From an uncultured Bacteroidales bacterium (GTDB lineage: Bacteria > Bacteroidota > Bacteroidia > Bacteroidales > UBA932), in the NCBI GenBank assembly GCA_944326235.1, contig CALVDH010000003.1, forward strand, positions 60,126-124,125: DNA of 64,000 nucleotides, read 5' to 3'. A program made the position numbers and the translations under genes. Numbering within the stretch: the first letter of the stretch is position 1; every line of letters starts with the position of its first letter. This document shows, one piece after another, positions 1-9,124 of this stretch. The notes beneath the pieces are model-generated. The model ran no database searches. It was not told where the DNA came from and saw only the letters and a program-made list of their open reading frames with translations.

Positions 1-492
1 CAATTGATAAGTCAAAGCAATAACGATGTCGCAAAAATGGCTTTATACTACACAATGTCAGATGCATATAGTGATTCGATGAGTTTGTCACCGATAATTG
101 CTTTCCAAATATTATTTAAAATTATAATATTTCTATATTCATTAAAATACTCTAATTTAAAGAATATTGTGTTGCTCTCGTGCCTATTGTATATTGTTAT
201 TTTTGTGTTATCTATCAAAATAACAATTATGGGTAGGTTGTTATTATATTTTACACCTGCTTACTTGATTTGCCTGACGGAAGCAATATATATTGCTGCA
301 GACAAATTTATAGTTAGGAGTCAGAGAAAGATTGTTGTTTTGTTGTTAGTATGGTTGTCATTAGTCATTCCTCTACATAATTTGTATGAAATTAATCCTC
401 GCTATCGCCAGCGACAATATATCCAGTATTTCCCATATTATTCTATTATCACTCAAAGAACAGATCCAATTAGAGAACAATTATTTAATTAA
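1..492 (+). CDS. EpsG/Wzy-like polysaccharide polymerase, C-terminal fragment
   Basis: The reading frame is open to the left edge, so the start lies outside the window. The visible 160 or so residues contain about four hydrophobic segments (starting near residues 30, 53, 78 and 110) and end in a polar tail rich in Arg, Tyr and Gln. This layout matches the C-terminus of EpsG-family or O-antigen-polymerase-like membrane proteins, which join repeat units of surface polysaccharides. Base composition is very AT-rich, like the next gene and unlike the GC-rich fnl genes downstream, which suggests a transferred serotype-specific cassette. The family call rests on topology and context rather than on a catalytic motif, so another polytopic polysaccharide protein is possible. 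Confidence 0.55.
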   Translation, partial: QLISQSNNDVAKMALYYTMSDAYSDSMSLSPIIAFQILFKIIIFLYSLKYSNLKNIVLLSCLLYIVIFVLSIKITIMGRLLLYFTPAYLICLTEAIYIAADKFIVRSQRKIVVLLLVWLSLVIPLHNLYEINPRYRQRQYIQYFPYYSIITQRTDPIREQLFN

Positions 493-545
493 TAATTTTC
501 TGGCTCTTAAAAAGAGGTTGCTAAAAATGATAAATTGTTTAACTT

Positions 546-1742
546 ATGATAGCTGTAGTTGCGCCATTTAATCCGAATGCAGTAGCAGATTTTTTGTCAG
601 AAAATAATGTATTAAAAACAAATACATCAGCGACATCCGTTAATAATATGATACGGTGTTTAATAGAGCATAATCAAAAAGTATGTGTTTTTACAACATC
701 ATCTGCTGTGCTAAAGGATAAAGTCATTACTTATCAAAGTCCATACATTAAAATATATGTCATTGGAGTTAAATCTAATTTAGAAATTCTAACAAAATTC
801 CCTTCAATAAAAAAGATTGCGAAGTCAATAAGCAACGTTATTAAAAAAGAAATAAATAACATCTCCATCATTCATTGTCATTGGACATATGAATTTGCAT
901 ATGCATGTCTTCCATTTAAAAGTGAAAAAAAAGTTTTTTGCACGATTAGAGATGTTGCCCCAATAATATGCCGCAGCATACCAATAAATCTTAAATTGTC
1001 TAATATTGTCAATAAAGTATATTGGATTTATAAAACATTTTTACAAACAAATCTACTGAAGAAAGCCAATTATAACTATATTGCTAATAGTGTTTATACT
1101 AAAAATATCATTAATTCGATATACAAAATTAACAATATATCTATTGTCCCAAATTCTATTGAAACAGAGTTGATTTTACAAGATGCTCCAAAACAAAAAT
1201 GCAGACATACATTCATAACGATTACTAGTTCTGTTGATATCAAAAGAAAAAATATATTGACACTTCTTAAAGCATTTATAATTTATAAGGAAAAACACCA
1301 AGATGCAAAACTTAATATAATCGGAGCATACAATAAAAATAGAGCGGTTTATAAATATGTTAAGAAAAACAATCTTCTTAAATCTGTGATTTTTTACGGT
1401 CCTTTAGAGAGAGAGAGAATAATTACTTTAATAGATCAATCTTCATGCATGGTTCATCCTGCCACTGAAGAAACATTCGGAAATACTCTTTTGGAAGGGA
1501 TGGCAAGAAATATACCTATAATTGGAGGGGAATCGTCTGGAGCTGTGCCTGAGGTCTTAGGATTCGGAAAGTATGGAATTTTATGTAATGTTTTATCTCC
1601 GGAACAGATTTATGAAAAAATGGAATTAGTTAATGATGAGACATATACGGCAAAGATAATAAGACAAGCATCAGATTCAGTTATAAGAAAATACTCAAAC
1701 AATGCGATATATAAAAAATATAAGATGATATATAATATATAA
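546..1742 (+). CDS. Glycosyltransferase family 4 (GT-B fold)
   Basis: A 398-residue cytoplasmic GT-B glycosyltransferase of the GT4/Glycos_transf_1 type, predicted to add one sugar to a lipid-linked oligosaccharide. The N-terminal half is an acceptor-binding Rossmann-like domain. The C-terminal half carries the donor site, with the retaining-enzyme motif EETFGNTLLEGMA near residue 310, followed by a GG and a conserved PEVL. It starts at ATG 546, 53 bases after the preceding stop. Codon use is strongly AT-biased, as in the polymerase-like gene upstream, so both probably arrived together. Donor and acceptor sugars cannot be read from the sequence. Confidence 0.85.
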   Translation: MIAVVAPFNPNAVADFLSENNVLKTNTSATSVNNMIRCLIEHNQKVCVFTTSSAVLKDKVITYQSPYIKIYVIGVKSNLEILTKFPSIKKIAKSISNVIKKEINNISIIHCHWTYEFAYACLPFKSEKKVFCTIRDVAPIICRSIPINLKLSNIVNKVYWIYKTFLQTNLLKKANYNYIANSVYTKNIINSIYKINNISIVPNSIETELILQDAPKQKCRHTFITITSSVDIKRKNILTLLKAFIIYKEKHQDAKLNIIGAYNKNRAVYKYVKKNNLLKSVIFYGPLERERIITLIDQSSCMVHPATEETFGNTLLEGMARNIPIIGGESSGAVPEVLGFGKYGILCNVLSPEQIYEKMELVNDETYTAKIIRQASDSVIRKYSNNAIYKKYKMIYNI

Positions 1743-2014
1743 TAATATTAATTGTGTGCAGAGCATATGCAAAGGAATATCTGTCCCAATTCATATTCCA
1801 GAAGCAGCATCTTTTAAACCTATATTTCATTATTGATTCTCAGTGCTTAGTTTGCTTTCAATATGTATGAATGCGACTGAGTCCCAACAAATTTGCATAA
1901 GAACCTTGTTTCTTGTTTAGGGTTATTGTCTTCTAGAGAACAAAGATACGAAGCAACGTTAGGAATAAAGCAAGTGCCTTATAAAGTTTTATGCCTTTAA
2001 AACGTACATAAAAT
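1743..2014. other. AT-rich intergenic gap within polysaccharide locus
   Basis: No credible gene is visible in these 272 bases. The stretch contains a sequence matching a Bacteroidetes -7 box on the minus strand (1941-1948, reads TATCTTTG leftward), which would point away from the downstream glycosyltransferase. A 10-base match to the invertase-site core known from Bacteroides capsule promoters lies near 2000, but no inverted partner was found. It may be the remnant of a removed gene or insertion sequence. Confidence 0.4.
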
Positions 2015-3205
2015 ATGTATTATTTTATAGGAAGTTTATTCCCCATAAGTCTTTCAAAAGATATTTATAAACATTCAACTGGAAACATAGATAATGCAGC
2101 CAACTCATTGCAATGGAATTATATAGAAGGTTTTAAGCAGAATGATTGCGGACTTGAAATCGTAACGCTCCCAGGCGTCGGAACCTTCCCAAAAAACTAT
2201 TCAAAGGCAGCGCTTCCCAAATCTGTGTTTGCCGTAGCACCGTCAATCTCAGGCAATTCTCTATCCTTTATAACACTCCCTTTGCTCGGCCTGGTATCCC
2301 GTTATTATTCCTTAAGCAAATTCCTAAATAAGGAGAGCAGTGTGTCCGACAAGGATGTAATAATTGTTTATTCGTTAAAATCAGCTTTCTTATTAGCCTG
2401 TTGCGGACTGAAGAAAAAACTTAAAGATATTCATATTTGTGTGATAGTTCCTGATCTTCCGCAGTATATGTCAGAGTCTGGCAATAAGGTATACCGTTTT
2501 TTGAAAAGAATTGATAAAAAAATAATCGATAGGTGTTTAAAAAAAGCAGATACTTTTGTACTGCTATCTGATGCGATGCATGATGCTCTAAATGTGGGGA
2601 CACGGCCATGGGTTAGAATTGAGGGGATATCCGCAAATTATTCCGATAATATATTGTGTATGAAGCATCCTGGATTTGTGTACTGCTATACCGGAACCCT
2701 GGATAAGAGATATGGAATTTTGAATTTATTGCATTCATTCATGCAGTTGGAAGGTGATGATTTGATGCTGTGGATTTGTGGAAAAGGAAACGCAGAGGAA
2801 TCTGTGAGAGAATGCTCTGAGAAAGACAACCGTATAAAATATTTCGGAATACTGTCCCACGATGAAGTATTAAAAAAACAGAAAGAAGCAACGGTTCTTG
2901 TGAATCCCAGGACTGGTGCAGGAGAATATACGAAATACTCATTCCCTTCAAAAACTATGGAATACATGGCATCCGGTACGCCATGCATAATGTATAACCT
3001 GCCTGCATTGCCGGAGGAATATAAGCCTCATATCTTTCTTATTGGCGATAATCAAGAGACATCTCTCTTAGATAAAATGCGTGATGTTTACAGTATACCA
3101 AAGGTAGAGCTGGAGAAATTCGGGAACGAAGCCAAGAACTTTATACAGCGAGAGAAAAATCCTAGGCGACAAGTCTCTCAAATGCTAAGCATGATAAATC
3201 AATAA
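2015..3205 (+). CDS. Glycosyltransferase family 4 protein
   Basis: A 396-residue GT-B glycosyltransferase. The N-terminal region (residues 1-200) is the variable acceptor domain. The C-terminal domain holds a nucleotide-sugar site around residue 310, with FPSKTMEYMASGTPCIMY, the form of the E-x7-E region seen in polysaccharide GT4 enzymes. The start at ATG 2015 lies in a small TACATA/TATGTA inverted repeat that could affect initiation. GC content is intermediate between the AT-rich genes to the left and the GC-rich fnlA, which begins only 10 bases downstream. It probably acts in assembling the repeat unit that contains FucNAc; its specificity is unknown. Confidence 0.82.
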   Translation: MYYFIGSLFPISLSKDIYKHSTGNIDNAANSLQWNYIEGFKQNDCGLEIVTLPGVGTFPKNYSKAALPKSVFAVAPSISGNSLSFITLPLLGLVSRYYSLSKFLNKESSVSDKDVIIVYSLKSAFLLACCGLKKKLKDIHICVIVPDLPQYMSESGNKVYRFLKRIDKKIIDRCLKKADTFVLLSDAMHDALNVGTRPWVRIEGISANYSDNILCMKHPGFVYCYTGTLDKRYGILNLLHSFMQLEGDDLMLWICGKGNAEESVRECSEKDNRIKYFGILSHDEVLKKQKEATVLVNPRTGAGEYTKYSFPSKTMEYMASGTPCIMYNLPALPEEYKPHIFLIGDNQETSLLDKMRDVYSIPKVELEKFGNEAKNFIQREKNPRRQVSQMLSMINQ

Positions 3206-3215
3206 ATTATAATTT

Positions 3216-4289
3216 ATGTCAGTATTTAAAGATAAAGTGCTCCTCATTACTGGCGGCACGGGCAGCTTCGGCAACGCCGTCCTCCGCCGCTTCCTGGACA
3301 GCGACATCAGTGAGATCCGCATCTTCTCGCGCGACGAGAAGAAGCAGGACGACATGCGTCACAGGCTGCAGAACCCCAAGGTCAAGTTCTATATCGGCAA
3401 CGTGCGCAACAAGCAGTCGGTGGACATCGCCATGCGCGGCGTGGACTACGTGTTCTCTGCGGCGGCCCTCAAACAGGTTCCCTCGTGCGAGTTCTTCCCG
3501 ATGGAGGCCACCCGCACCAACGTGGAGGGCACCGAGAACGTGCTGCTCTCGGCCATAGAACATGGTGTCAAGAATGTCGTTGTTCTCTCCACGGACAAGG
3601 CCGCCTATCCCATCAACGCGATGGGCATCTCGAAGGCCCTGATGGAGAAGGTCGCGATAGCCAAGGGCCGCGAGCTGGGCGAGGGCGCCGCCACGACCAT
3701 CTGCTGCACGCGCTACGGCAACGTGATGGCCAGCCGCGGCAGCGTGATACCTCTGTGGGTGGAGCAGATGATGGAGGGCCAGCCCATCACCATCACGGAC
3801 CCGAACATGACGCGCTTCATGATGACCCTTGACGACGCGGTGGACCTGGTGGTATACGCGTTCGAGCACGGCCACAACGGCGACCTGTTCGTCCAGAAGG
3901 CCCCTGCCGCAACGCTGGCGACCCTTGCGCAGGCCCTGAAGGAGATATACGCCAAGGTGGATCCGAAGTACGGTGAGACCGAAGTCAGGGTCATCGGCAC
4001 CCGTCACGGCGAGAAGCTCTACGAGACTCTGGTGACCAGAGAGGAGATGGCCCGTGCCGTCGACATGGGCAACTACTACCGCATTCCCTGCGACACGCGC
4101 GACCTGAACTACGACAAGTACTTCAAGGAGGGCAGCGAGGACATCTCGCGCATCGAGGACTACCACAGCCACAACACGCGCAGGCTGGACGTCGAGGGCA
4201 TGAAGGAGCAGCTTATGCGCCTGCGCTTCATCCAGGAGGACCTCGGTCTTATACCCCGGGCGAAGGCCCGCGACATCCGCTCGGAGTAA
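3216..4289 (+). CDS. fnlA: UDP-GlcNAc 4,6-dehydratase/3,5-epimerase (CapE/FnlA)
   Basis: A cytoplasmic SDR enzyme that begins UDP-L-FucNAc synthesis by converting UDP-GlcNAc to 4-keto-6-deoxy intermediates. The N-terminus shows the dinucleotide-binding motif TGGTGSFGNAV at residues 13-23. The SDKAAYP-type region with its Ser/Thr-Asp-Lys catalytic environment lies near residue 128, where the usual Tyr-x3-Lys is replaced by Met-x3-Lys (MGISK); such a Met is known in CapE-like enzymes. A length of 357 residues fits CapE/FnlA/WbjB. The next two genes encode the reductase and 2-epimerase of the same pathway, which supports the call strongly. Codon use is very GC-rich, in sharp contrast to the flanking glycosyltransferase genes. 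Confidence 0.93.
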   Translation: MSVFKDKVLLITGGTGSFGNAVLRRFLDSDISEIRIFSRDEKKQDDMRHRLQNPKVKFYIGNVRNKQSVDIAMRGVDYVFSAAALKQVPSCEFFPMEATRTNVEGTENVLLSAIEHGVKNVVVLSTDKAAYPINAMGISKALMEKVAIAKGRELGEGAATTICCTRYGNVMASRGSVIPLWVEQMMEGQPITITDPNMTRFMMTLDDAVDLVVYAFEHGHNGDLFVQKAPAATLATLAQALKEIYAKVDPKYGETEVRVIGTRHGEKLYETLVTREEMARAVDMGNYYRIPCDTRDLNYDKYFKEGSEDISRIEDYHSHNTRRLDVEGMKEQLMRLRFIQEDLGLIPRAKARDIRSE

Positions 4290-4405
4290 GTCGAAATATC
4301 ATCCGCACATGCCGCCGTGCGGAACACCTGGCGGCGCACACACAGTCCAAGCGGACCGGATTCCCGGGTCCGCAATCCACAGATAACGAAATCAGAGCAC
4401 AAATA

Positions 4406-5608
4406 ATGAAAATACTTGTCACCGGCGCAAGGGGATTCGTCGGCAGGAACCTCTGCGCCCAGCTCAACAATATCCGGGAGGGCAAGGCCAGGTGCTACGG
4501 TGATCTCAAAGTCAGCGAAGTATATGAATACGACCTCGACTCGACCCCGGAGCAGCTGGATGCATGGTGCCGCGACTGCGACTTCGTGTTCAACCTAGCA
4601 GGCGTGAACCGCCCGAAGGACAACGTGGAATTCATGAAGGGCAACTGCGGCTTCGCGTCCACCCTCCTCGACACACTCAGAAAGTACGGCAACACCTGCC
4701 CCGTGATGCTGTCCTCCTCGGTCCAGGCCTCCCTCTCGGGCCGCTTCGGAGACAGCGAGTACGGGCGGAGCAAGAAGGCGGGCGAGGACCTGTTCTTCAT
4801 GTACTCCGCCGCAACCGGAGCGAGGGTGCTGGTCTACAGGTTCCCGAACCTCTTCGGCAAGTGGTGCCGTCCGAACTACAACTCTGCGGTAGCCACCTTC
4901 TGCCACAACCTCGCCAACGACCTCCCTATACAGGTCAACGACCCCTCGGTGGAGCTGGAGCTGCTGTACGTCGACGACCTCGTGGACGAGATGATATCCG
5001 CCCTTGCCGGCAAGGAGCACAGGTGCCGCTATGACGGCATTGACGCCATCGCCGATGAAAATGGCATGTACTGCTACTGCCCGGTAACGCACCGTGTGCG
5101 GCTCGGAGAGATAGTGAACCTGCTGGAGACGTTCAGGCAGCAGCCCTCGACACTTGTCATGCCGGAGATACCGGACGGCTCCTTCGCCAAGAAACTCTAC
5201 TCCACTTATCTGAGTTACCTGCCGAAGGAGAAGACGATATTCCCCCTGAAGATGAACACAGACCAGCGCGGCTCGTTCACGGAGCTGCTGAAGACCGCGA
5301 AGTGCGGCCAGTTCAGCGTCAACATCTCCAGGCCCGGCATCACCAAGGGGCAGCACTGGCACAACAGCAAGTGGGAGCTGTTCATCGTGGTGAGCGGCAG
5401 GGCCCTGATCCAGCAGCGGCGCATCGGCTCGGACGAGGTCCTGAACTTCGAGGTGAGCGGCGAGAGAATCGAGGCCGTCCACATGCTCCCCGGCTACACC
5501 CACAACATCATCAACCTGTCGGAGACGGACGACCTCGTGACTCTCATGTGGGCCAACGAGGCCTTCGATCCTGACAGACCTGACACATATTTCTTACCGG
5601 TAGAATAA
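4406..5608 (+). CDS. fnlB: UDP-2-acetamido-2,6-dideoxy-hexulose reductase with cupin domain (CapF/FnlB)
   Basis: A two-domain CapF-type enzyme, the second step of UDP-L-FucNAc synthesis. Residues 1-280 form an SDR domain with the nucleotide motif TGARGFVGRNL near the N-terminus and YGRSKKAGED as the Tyr-x3-Lys site near residue 118. The C-terminal 120 residues form a cupin with the metal-binding pattern GQHWHNSKWE, as in Staphylococcus CapF, where the cupin epimerises C3 and the SDR part reduces C4. The 116-base gap from fnlA holds two small hairpins (4303-4322 and 4351-4373) without T-tracts, so they are unlikely to be terminators. It starts at ATG 4406. Confidence 0.93.
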   Translation: MKILVTGARGFVGRNLCAQLNNIREGKARCYGDLKVSEVYEYDLDSTPEQLDAWCRDCDFVFNLAGVNRPKDNVEFMKGNCGFASTLLDTLRKYGNTCPVMLSSSVQASLSGRFGDSEYGRSKKAGEDLFFMYSAATGARVLVYRFPNLFGKWCRPNYNSAVATFCHNLANDLPIQVNDPSVELELLYVDDLVDEMISALAGKEHRCRYDGIDAIADENGMYCYCPVTHRVRLGEIVNLLETFRQQPSTLVMPEIPDGSFAKKLYSTYLSYLPKEKTIFPLKMNTDQRGSFTELLKTAKCGQFSVNISRPGITKGQHWHNSKWELFIVVSGRALIQQRRIGSDEVLNFEVSGERIEAVHMLPGYTHNIINLSETDDLVTLMWANEAFDPDRPDTYFLPVE

Positions 5609-5610
5609 CC

Positions 5611-6795
5611 ATGGAAACTAGAACAGACTACTCAGACATAAGATTCAAGGACGACGGCAGGCTGAAGCTGCTGATCATCGTCGGCACGCGGCCCGAGATC
5701 ATCCGCCTGGCGGCCGTTATAACCAAATGCAGGGAGTACTTCGACTGCCTGCTTGCCCACACGGGACAGAACTACGACTACAACCTCAACGGGATATTCT
5801 TCAAGGACCTGAAGCTGAAAGACCCGGACGTGTACATGGATGCCGTGGGTGACGACCTCGGCAGCACCGTCGGAAACATCATCGCCCGCAGCTACAGGCT
5901 GATGGTTCAGACCAGTCCAGACGCTGTGCTGGTGCTGGGCGACACGAACAGCTGCCTGAGCGTGATAGGCGCGAAGAGGCTCCACATCCCGATCTTCCAC
6001 ATGGAGGCCGGGAACCGGTGCAAGGACGAGTGCCTTCCGGAGGAGACCAACCGGAGGATAGTGGACATCATCTCCGACGTTAACCTGTGCTACTCTGAGC
6101 ACGCGAGGAGATACCTCATCGAGTGCGGCCTGCCGAAGGAGCGGACATACGTTACCGGCTCCCCTATGGCGGAGGTGTTGCACAACAACCTGAGGGAGAT
6201 AGAGGCCTCGGACATTCACAGGAGGCTGGGGCTGGAGAAAGGGAAGTACATCCTCCTCTCGGCCCACAGGGAGGAGAACATCGACACCGAGCGGAACTTC
6301 ACGAGCCTGTTCAGCGCGATAAACGCGATGGCCGGGAAATACGACATGCCGGTGCTGTACAGCTGCCATCCGAGGTCGAGGAAGAGACTGGAGTCGAGCG
6401 GCTTCGAGCTGGACAGGAGGGTTATCAGGCACGAACCCCTCGGATTCCACGACTACAACTGCCTTCAGATGAACGCCTTCGCGGTGGTGTCCGACTCTGG
6501 AACACTGCCCGAGGAGAGCAGCTACTTCATGAGCATCGGGCATCCGTTCCCAGCTGTGTGCATCAGGACGAGCACGGAGCGGCCCGAGGCGCTGGACAAG
6601 GGATGTTTCATCCTGGCCGGCATAGACGGAAAGTCTCTGCTGCAGGCCGTGGACACGGCCGTGGAGATGAACCGTAACGGAGACTGGGGCATACCTGTTC
6701 CGGACTACACGGATGAGAATGTGTCGACGAAGGTCGTGAAGATTATTCAGAGCTATACCGGGGTGGTGAACAAAATGGTTTGGAGAAAATCGTAA
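5611..6795 (+). CDS. fnlC: UDP-N-acetyl sugar 2-epimerase, non-hydrolysing (CapG/FnlC)
   Basis: A cytoplasmic GT-B-fold 2-epimerase that completes UDP-L-FucNAc by inverting C2 of UDP-N-acetyl-L-pneumosamine. Recognisable WecB-family motifs are VGTRPEIIRLA near residue 25, HTGQNYDYN near residue 51, GDTNSCLS near residue 111, HMEAGNRC near residue 130, PEETNRRIVD near residue 143, SAHREENID near residue 210 and DSGTLPEESS near residue 294. It follows fnlB by two bases, so the two are surely co-transcribed. A plain WecB epimerase is the alternative, but the fnlA-fnlB-fnlC order makes FnlC much more likely. Confidence 0.93.
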   Translation: METRTDYSDIRFKDDGRLKLLIIVGTRPEIIRLAAVITKCREYFDCLLAHTGQNYDYNLNGIFFKDLKLKDPDVYMDAVGDDLGSTVGNIIARSYRLMVQTSPDAVLVLGDTNSCLSVIGAKRLHIPIFHMEAGNRCKDECLPEETNRRIVDIISDVNLCYSEHARRYLIECGLPKERTYVTGSPMAEVLHNNLREIEASDIHRRLGLEKGKYILLSAHREENIDTERNFTSLFSAINAMAGKYDMPVLYSCHPRSRKRLESSGFELDRRVIRHEPLGFHDYNCLQMNAFAVVSDSGTLPEESSYFMSIGHPFPAVCIRTSTERPEALDKGCFILAGIDGKSLLQAVDTAVEMNRNGDWGIPVPDYTDENVSTKVVKIIQSYTGVVNKMVWRKS

Positions 6796-6796
6796 T

Positions 6797-8038
6797 ATGG
6801 AAAGCAGAAAGAGAAAAATACTAATCCATTCTCTTGTTTTCAGTCCAGACGGTGTTTCTACCGCATATCTGTACAATGATATAGCCATTGCTCTAAAAAA
6901 TAATGGCTATGATGTTGTTGTATTATCAACGACACCTCATTTCAATAGAATAAAAGAACTTTCTGAAAAGCAACAATTAAAGTGGGGTTGCTGGGGCTTA
7001 TTCAAGAAAAGTGTATTTAACGGAATACATGTTTACCATGTACCTCAAAAAAAATTCAATTCAACAATTTTAAGGCTTTTTGGCTTTATATATTGGCATA
7101 TAGTATCATTTTTTATAGCCTTAAGCATAAAAAATGTAGATTTGATTCTATCACCATCACCGCCATTGACCATAGGCCTTGTAAACGTATATTTGGGACG
7201 TATAAAACATTGTAAGGTAATTTATAATGTTCAGGAAATTTATCCAGATATACTTGGGCTTGGCAATGGTATGTTGTACAGGTTCTTGAGTTCAATTGAA
7301 AAGAGAATATACAATCAAAGCAGTGCAGTAACGACTATTGACGAGGTTTTCTACAATAATATAGTAAACAGGTTGCAGAATCGTGAAAAGTTACATGTGA
7401 TTCCTAATTTCGTAGATACTGAATTATATCATTCTGATGTTTCTGTGGATATACTTGACAATAAAATTTTTCACAAATCAAACAGCATTAAGTTACTATA
7501 TGCAGGAAATATCGGATTTGCTCAGGATTGGGAAACTCTGATATGCCTTGTACAAAAAACAAAAAATCTTGATATTGAATTCTTTGTTATCGGTGAAGGT
7601 GTCAAAAAAATTGAATTGGAAGAGCATAAAGAAATGTTGAATCTTGATAAACTCCATATTATTCCATATCAGCCGCGAAATATGATGCCTGCAATACTCG
7701 CATATTCAGATATTCAATTCATATTTATGAATAGAGATATGGAAATGCAAGGATTCCCTTCAAAAGTATATACAATAATGGCATGTGGGCGCCCACTTCT
7801 GGTATCATCAGGAGAAAGGACGCCGATAGTCAATTTTCTGTCACCATTAAATTGCGCCAAATTGATAACAGATCATGATGTGGGAATGAAAACGGATAAA
7901 ATGGTAGAATGGTTAAGTCATGTGACAAAGGCGGAATTACTTCAAATGGGAAAATCAGGAGAAGAAGTTATCAAACAACATTACTCGAAGGAAATAGTAA
8001 CTAAACAATATATTGATTTAATCGATAGTTTGTTATGA
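6797..8038 (+). CDS. wbuB: WbuB-like glycosyltransferase (putative L-FucNAc transferase)
   Basis: A 413-residue GT4 glycosyltransferase resembling WbuB, the transferase next to the fnl genes in the E. coli O26 O-antigen cluster. The N-terminal domain has the early SPDGVSTAYLYNDIA stretch and a hydrophobic segment near residues 95-112 that may touch the membrane. The donor domain has QGFPSKVYTIMACGRPLL near residue 318. It begins one base after fnlC and its stop overlaps the next start. Codon use is AT-rich although the genes on both sides are GC-rich, so the module is a composite. Transfer of L-FucNAc is inferred from the neighbouring pathway. Confidence 0.8.
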   Translation: MESRKRKILIHSLVFSPDGVSTAYLYNDIAIALKNNGYDVVVLSTTPHFNRIKELSEKQQLKWGCWGLFKKSVFNGIHVYHVPQKKFNSTILRLFGFIYWHIVSFFIALSIKNVDLILSPSPPLTIGLVNVYLGRIKHCKVIYNVQEIYPDILGLGNGMLYRFLSSIEKRIYNQSSAVTTIDEVFYNNIVNRLQNREKLHVIPNFVDTELYHSDVSVDILDNKIFHKSNSIKLLYAGNIGFAQDWETLICLVQKTKNLDIEFFVIGEGVKKIELEEHKEMLNLDKLHIIPYQPRNMMPAILAYSDIQFIFMNRDMEMQGFPSKVYTIMACGRPLLVSSGERTPIVNFLSPLNCAKLITDHDVGMKTDKMVEWLSHVTKAELLQMGKSGEEVIKQHYSKEIVTKQYIDLIDSLL

Positions 8039-8973
8039 ACATTCTTATCACCGGCCTCCACGGCTTCGTCGGCACCAACCTGGTGAAGGCCCTGGCCCCA
8101 AAGCACACAATCTATGGCGTTGACATCATCGCACCTGAGAAGGAGGGTGTGGTGCGGACATATTCGTGGGAGGATCTGGATGAGGGGAAGGTGCCTGCGG
8201 CGGATGTGGTCATCCATCTGGCGGGGAAGGCGCATGATACGAAGAACGAGGCGAAGGCGGAGGTGTATTTCGAGGTCAATACTGGACTGACGGAGAAGAT
8301 ATTCGACTGGTTCAAGCGGTCGGGAAGCGGGAAGTTCGTGTTTTTCAGTACGGCGAAGGCGGCGGCTGACAGGGTGGACGGGGTGCTGACGGAGGATGTG
8401 GCGCCGGCACCGGTCGGGCCGTACGGGGAGAGCAAGATTGCGGCGGAAAGGTACATTCTGAGCGGTGTGGACGGGTTGACGGATGGACAGAGGTACTATA
8501 TACTGCGGCCCTGCATGATTCACGGGCCGGGGAACAAGGGCAACCTCAATCTGCTTTACAGTGTGGTCTCGAAGGGTATTCCCTGGCCGCTCGGGGCATT
8601 TGACAACAAGAGGACATTCACCTCGATCGACAATCTGTCGTTTATTATAGAATCGCTGATAGAGAAGGATGTCCCGTCCGGTATCTATAACATCGGGGAT
8701 GATGCTCCGGTATCCACGAACGATTTGATAGAGATTATCTGCAGTACGCTCGGAAAGAAGCCCCATATCTGGCATCTGAGCAGGGGGCTGATGACTTTCT
8801 GTGCGAAGATAGGAACGGTGCTGCATCTGCCTCTTAACGAGGAGCGTCTCCGTAAGTTGACGGAGAACTATGTGTCGTCGAATGAGAAGATTAAGCGGGC
8901 CATCGGTGTGGAGCGGCTGCCGGTGGATGCGCGTGATGGAATAAAGAAAACTATCAGGTCATTTAAAGAATAA
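8035..8973 (+). CDS. NAD-dependent epimerase/dehydratase (4-keto-sugar reductase-like)
   Basis: A 312-residue extended SDR enzyme with the cofactor motif TGLHGFVGTNLV at the N-terminus, a Ser-Thr region at FFSTAKAAAD near residue 103, and the Tyr-x3-Lys site in YGESKIAAE near residue 130. It resembles WbpV/Gne-like proteins that precede a WecA/WbpL-type transferase in many O-antigen and Bacteroides capsule clusters. These proteins supply the first sugar nucleotide, for example by reducing UDP-4-keto-6-deoxy-GlcNAc to UDP-D-QuiNAc. Its ATG overlaps the wbuB stop by four bases. The exact product is unproven. The natural partner transferase lies 1.3 kb downstream, separated by a toxin-antitoxin pair. 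Confidence 0.85.
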   Translation: MNILITGLHGFVGTNLVKALAPKHTIYGVDIIAPEKEGVVRTYSWEDLDEGKVPAADVVIHLAGKAHDTKNEAKAEVYFEVNTGLTEKIFDWFKRSGSGKFVFFSTAKAAADRVDGVLTEDVAPAPVGPYGESKIAAERYILSGVDGLTDGQRYYILRPCMIHGPGNKGNLNLLYSVVSKGIPWPLGAFDNKRTFTSIDNLSFIIESLIEKDVPSGIYNIGDDAPVSTNDLIEIICSTLGKKPHIWHLSRGLMTFCAKIGTVLHLPLNEERLRKLTENYVSSNEKIKRAIGVERLPVDARDGIKKTIRSFKE

Positions 8974-9089
8974 AATTTAAAAACGTAAAAACTTTATGGA
9001 TGCTTATTGCTAATATTGCTTGATATTAAGCGAGTTGATAAAATTTAAATAAAGTTTTTATTGAGGTGGCTTTTAATTCAGAGTTATTG

Positions 9090-9109
9090 TCTTTACCTTT
9101 GCGTAAAGA
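9090..9109 (+). promoter_or_regulatory. Promoter -7 box inside an inverted repeat, upstream of the toxin-antitoxin pair
   Basis: A Bacteroidetes-type -7 box TACCTTTG (9094-9101) lies 23 bases before the antitoxin ATG. It sits within a perfect inverted repeat with 7-base arms TCTTTAC (9090-9096) and GTAAAGA (9103-9109) and a six-base centre. Many type II toxin-antitoxin operons are autorepressed at such operators, so autoregulation is inferred. No clear -33 TTTG at 19-21 bases was found. Confidence 0.5.
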
Positions 9110-9124
9110 TTAAAACTCAAAATC

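Noticed and set aside
1941..2014. Invertible capsule promoter of the Bacteroides type
   Set aside because: One half-site-like match and one leftward -7 box are present, but no inverted partner was found within the gap. Kept only as a low-interest observation.
4303..4373. Two hairpins between fnlA and fnlB as terminators or a riboswitch
   Set aside because: Stems of 6 and 7 bases without T-runs, within a clear pathway operon; GC-rich sequence makes such stems common.
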